Source: Tannerella sp.
GTDB lineage: Bacteria; Bacteroidota; Bacteroidia; Bacteroidales; Tannerellaceae
Length of the DNA stretch: 10,370 nt
Assembly (NCBI GenBank): GCA_031260095.1
Contig: JAIRKN010000106.1
Span: forward strand, 1 to 10,370
Direction of reading: 5' to 3'
In this document: positions 7,839 to 10,370 of the stretch, piece after piece
How the letters are laid out: every line of letters starts with the position of its first letter
How positions within the stretch are numbered: position 1 is the first letter of the stretch
The notes under the pieces: generated by a model
The model's database searches: none
What the model was told of the DNA's origin: nothing
The model's input: only the letters and a program-made list of their open reading frames with translations
Translations under genes and position numbers: made by a program

Positions 7839-8420
7839 ATGGGATCAAACAAGATTATCGGAGAAAAAATTAAGAATATCCGGGAAATGAAAAACATCTC
7901 GGTCGTAGAAATGGCCGAACGGTCAGGATTAGAAGAAGATCAAATTACGCGAATTGAAGGAAACGAAGATTTCCCGTCATTAGCCCCGTTAATTAAAATC
8001 GCGCGCGTACTTGGCGTACGTTTAGGAACATTTCTTGACGACCAGCAGGAACTGGGGCCTGTCATCTGCCGCCGGGAAAGTCTTAAATGCCGCGAAGGGA
8101 TCGGCTTCACCAACAACGCGGTGACCAAACATAAATTTATGTCCTACCACGCCCTCTCGACCGACAAATCCGGTCGCCACATGGAACCGTTTATCATTGA
8201 TGTGGAACCGTCAAAAGACGCTGATTTTGTTTTTTCGACACATGAGGGCGAAGAATTTATCTATGTGATAGAAGGGACGATTGAAATCAATTATGGCAAA
8301 AATGTATATGCCTTAAACGAAGGAGACAGCATCTATTACGATTCTATCGTAGCTCATCATGTACATGCCGCAAACAGTCTGCCGGCCAAAATTCTCGGAG
8401 TGATCTATACCCCTTATTAA
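7839..8420 (+). CDS. XRE-family HTH transcriptional regulator with C-terminal cupin
   Basis: A 193-residue DNA-binding regulator. Residues about 5-60 form a lambda-repressor-like helix-turn-helix (IGEKIKNIREMKNISVVEMA, then SGLEEDQITRIEGNEDFPS). A linker follows, and a cupin_2 barrel covers about residues 115-192, with HEGEEFIYVIEG (His135) and GDSIYYDSIVAHHVHA as the two cupin motifs. Regulators with this arrangement usually sense a small ligand or metal with the cupin; the ligand here is unknown. The ATG at 7839 was chosen because a longer reading from TTG at 7806 would begin inside the promoter. The synthetase gene starts 36 bases after the stop, so the two are almost certainly one operon, and control of the synthetase by this protein is a reasonable inference. 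Confidence 0.9.
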   Translation: MGSNKIIGEKIKNIREMKNISVVEMAERSGLEEDQITRIEGNEDFPSLAPLIKIARVLGVRLGTFLDDQQELGPVICRRESLKCREGIGFTNNAVTKHKFMSYHALSTDKSGRHMEPFIIDVEPSKDADFVFSTHEGEEFIYVIEGTIEINYGKNVYALNEGDSIYYDSIVAHHVHAANSLPAKILGVIYTPY

Positions 8421-8456
8421 AGATTTGCAGACGGTCGAACCTATAAAACAATTAAA

Positions 8457-10109
8457 ATGGAATTAAGTAACAGGACGCTTGGAGACTGGATAGAATACTG
8501 GGCAGGCGTGACGCCGGACAAAGAATACCTTGTATATTCGGATCGTAACCTGCGGTTTACGTGGAAAGAATTTAACCGGCGCGTGGACGACATGGCCAAA
8601 GGTCTGCTGGCTGTCGGGGTGAAACGCGGAACACACATCGGTATATGGGCAACGAACGTTCCCGACTGGCTGACGTTCCTTTTTGCAGGGGCGAAAATCG
8701 GAGCGGTACTGGTAACGGTCAACACCAGTTACAAACAAAGCGAACTGGAGTTTCTGGTAAAAGATTCCGATATACATACGTTGTGCATCACGGAAGGCGT
8801 TTTCGACGGCAATTATGTAGACATGACCTATACGATGCTGCCGGAATTAAAAGAAAGTCAACGGGGATACCTGCATAGCAAACGTTTCCCGGAGCTACAC
8901 AATGTCGTCTACATCGGACAGGAAAAATACCGCGGCATGTACAACACCGCCGAGATCTTATTGCTGGGCAGTAATGTGGAGGACCGGGAACTGGAGCAGG
9001 TCAAAAAACAGGTGTGCTGTCACGATGTGGTCAATATGCAGTACACCTCCGGCACGACCGGATTCCCGAAAGGCGTGATGCTGACGCATTATAACATTGC
9101 GAACAACGGATATTTTACCGGGGAAGGGATGGGTTTCACGGCAGAAGACAAATTATGCTGTTGCGTGCCGCTGTTTCATTGCTTCGGCGTGGTATTGGCG
9201 TCCATGAACGTACTGACGCACGGCTGCACGCAGGTGATGGTCGAAAAGTTCGACCCGCTGGTCGTACTGGCTTCCGTGCATAAGGAAAGATGCACCGCCC
9301 TGTACGGGGTGCCTACCATGTTTATTGCGGAAATGAATCATCCGATGTTCGATATGTTCGACCTGACTTCGCTCCGGACCGGGATCATGGCCGGTTCACT
9401 CTGCCCGGTCGAAGTGATGCGCGCCGTAACGGAAAAAATGCACATCACACACATCACAAGCGTATACGGTTTGACGGAAAGTTCGCCGGGGATGACCCAT
9501 TCCGTCCTCGAAGATTCGTTTGAAGACCGTTGCACGACGGTAGGCCGCGAATACCCGTTTACGGAAGTGAAGATTCTGGATCCCGAAACAAAAGAGGAAT
9601 GTCCGGCGGACATGCAGGGAGAGGTCTGTTGCCGCGGATACCTTGTGATGAAAGGATACTATAAAAATCCCAAAGCAACGGCCGAAGTGATCGACGAGGA
9701 CGGATGGCTTCATTCGGGCGACCTTGGCGTAAGGGACGAAAAGGGATATTACCGCATCACAGGACGTATCAAAGACATGATCATCCGTGGAGGAGAAAAT
9801 ATTTATCCACGGGAGATTGAAGAATTTTTATATCATCTGGAAGGCGTGCGGGACGTACAGGTCGCCGCCGTACCTTCCCGGAAATATGGCGAAGAAGTAG
9901 GCGCGTTCATCATCCCCAAGGGGGATATAAGCCTGACGGAAGATATTGTAAAAGACTTTTGCCGGGGTAAAATCGCACGCCACAAAATACCGAAATACAT
10001 CTTTTTCGTCGACGAATTTCCAATGACCGGAAGCGGCAAAATACAAAAATTCAAACTCCGGGATCTGAGCCTTCAACTACTCGCCGCAAAGGGCATTGAA
10101 CCGCTTTGA
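8457..10109 (+). CDS. AMP-forming fatty-acyl-CoA synthetase (ACSF2/FadD-like)
   Basis: A 550-residue member of the adenylate-forming superfamily: it activates a carboxylic acid with ATP to an acyl-AMP and then transfers it to coenzyme A. All core motifs are intact: the phosphate loop [11 protein letters not shown] at 196-206, YGLTESSP at 337-344 with Glu341 for magnesium, SGDLG with Asp422 for the ribose, [16 protein letters not shown] from 436 at the hinge to the C-terminal domain, and GSGKIQ with catalytic Lys528. The N-terminal stretch ([20 protein letters not shown]) and overall length resemble the medium-chain fatty acid branch around human ACSF2 rather than acetyl-CoA synthetase, but chain length cannot be fixed from sequence alone. 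No signal peptide or membrane helix is seen; cytosolic. It is the second gene of an operon with the XRE-cupin regulator. An aryl acid or dicarboxylic acid substrate remains possible. Confidence 0.92.
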   Translation: MELSNRTLGDWIEYWAGVTPDKEYLVYSDRNLRFTWKEFNRRVDDMAKGLLAVGVKRGTHIGIWATNVPDWLTFLFAGAKIGAVLVTVNTSYKQSELEFLVKDSDIHTLCITEGVFDGNYVDMTYTMLPELKESQRGYLHSKRFPELHNVVYIGQEKYRGMYNTAEILLLGSNVEDRELEQVKKQVCCHDVVNMQYTSGTTGFPKGVMLTHYNIANNGYFTGEGMGFTAEDKLCCCVPLFHCFGVVLASMNVLTHGCTQVMVEKFDPLVVLASVHKERCTALYGVPTMFIAEMNHPMFDMFDLTSLRTGIMAGSLCPVEVMRAVTEKMHITHITSVYGLTESSPGMTHSVLEDSFEDRCTTVGREYPFTEVKILDPETKEECPADMQGEVCCRGYLVMKGYYKNPKATAEVIDEDGWLHSGDLGVRDEKGYYRITGRIKDMIIRGGENIYPREIEEFLYHLEGVRDVQVAAVPSRKYGEEVGAFIIPKGDISLTEDIVKDFCRGKIARHKIPKYIFFVDEFPMTGSGKIQKFKLRDLSLQLLAAKGIEPL

Positions 10110-10370
10110 CCGCAAGCCCATAGCCCGACCTTTCAGCGCCTGAATTTGAGATAAGAAAGCTTCCATACCAAAAATCAACAGATTAATTCGCCGCAGGTGA
10201 TACATATCAATAGAAAATGAATCATCCGCCCCTTAGATGGAGGTATGTCAAAAGTCCGTTTTTCGTCATGACGGAGGCGTGCACCGCGACGGCTGGATTT
10301 CGGATGATACAAAACGATAGCCGGCACATTTTAAAACAGGATGTCCCCGTTCGCTTTTTTGGAAAGTAAT
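10110..10370. other. Right-edge region without a convincing gene
   Basis: These 261 bases hold no open frame with recognisable protein features. A 33-codon frame on the plus strand (10268-10369) and frames on the minus strand that enter from the right edge are unsupported. A perfect 10-base palindrome, CGTCATGACG, lies at 10264-10273. The stretch GGAGGTATGTCAAAAGTCCG near 10240-10259 has the look of an insertion-sequence end or intergenic repeat, without a partner in the window. No clear terminator with a T run follows the synthetase gene. Confidence 0.5.

Noticed and set aside
8441-8777. Minus-strand open frames overlapping the start of the acyl-CoA synthetase gene
   Set aside because: They are shadows of a well-supported gene with a conserved N-terminus, and have no promoter or recognisable family.
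10268-10369. A 33-codon plus-strand open frame at the right edge
   Set aside because: No recognisable protein features, no promoter, and it begins inside a palindrome; chance is enough to explain it.
10266-10370. Minus-strand frames open from the right edge that might be the end of another gene
   Set aside because: Two frames stay open for about 35 to 50 codons, but neither reads like a known C-terminus and the DNA beyond the edge is not available.

Overview
The window looks like a chromosomal segment of a Bacteroidales bacterium (Parabacteroides/Bacteroides/Tannerella-like). Three things point there: two promoters of the Bacteroidota type (TTG/TTTG, 19 bases, TAnnTTTG), A-rich leaders without clear Shine-Dalgarno sequences, and the protein families present. 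The genus is inference from gene style, not from a marker gene.

Layout from left to right. (1) The 3' end of a SNF2-family helicase gene, cut by the left edge. (2) A hairpin, then a large multi-pass YfhO-family membrane protein on the same strand. (3) A convergent 107-base gap with a near-perfect 21-base tandem repeat that folds into an 11-bp stem. (4) A leftward cluster in the order nadA (quinolinate synthase), a small unrecognised helical protein, and a secreted tricorn-protease homologue, with gaps of 7 and 11 bases. (5) A 165-base divergent control region with a recognisable promoter for each side. (6) A rightward pair: an XRE-type HTH plus cupin regulator and, 36 bases on, an AMP-forming fatty-acyl-CoA synthetase. 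(7) About 260 bases at the right edge with no convincing gene.

Functionally these are housekeeping and accessory-metabolism genes: helicase, envelope membrane protein, NAD biosynthesis, extracytoplasmic peptide degradation and carboxylic-acid activation. The nadA cluster is probably one transcript. The regulator and synthetase are probably another, with the regulator perhaps acting on its own divergent region. I saw no transposase, phage gene, CRISPR array, tRNA or rRNA, and no clear sign of an undescribed multi-gene system. The most interesting points are structural: the repeat/hairpin between convergent genes, a hairpin overlapping two possible upstream starts of the YfhO gene, a substituted active-site position in the tricorn homologue, and a promoter that overrules the longest reading of the regulator gene.
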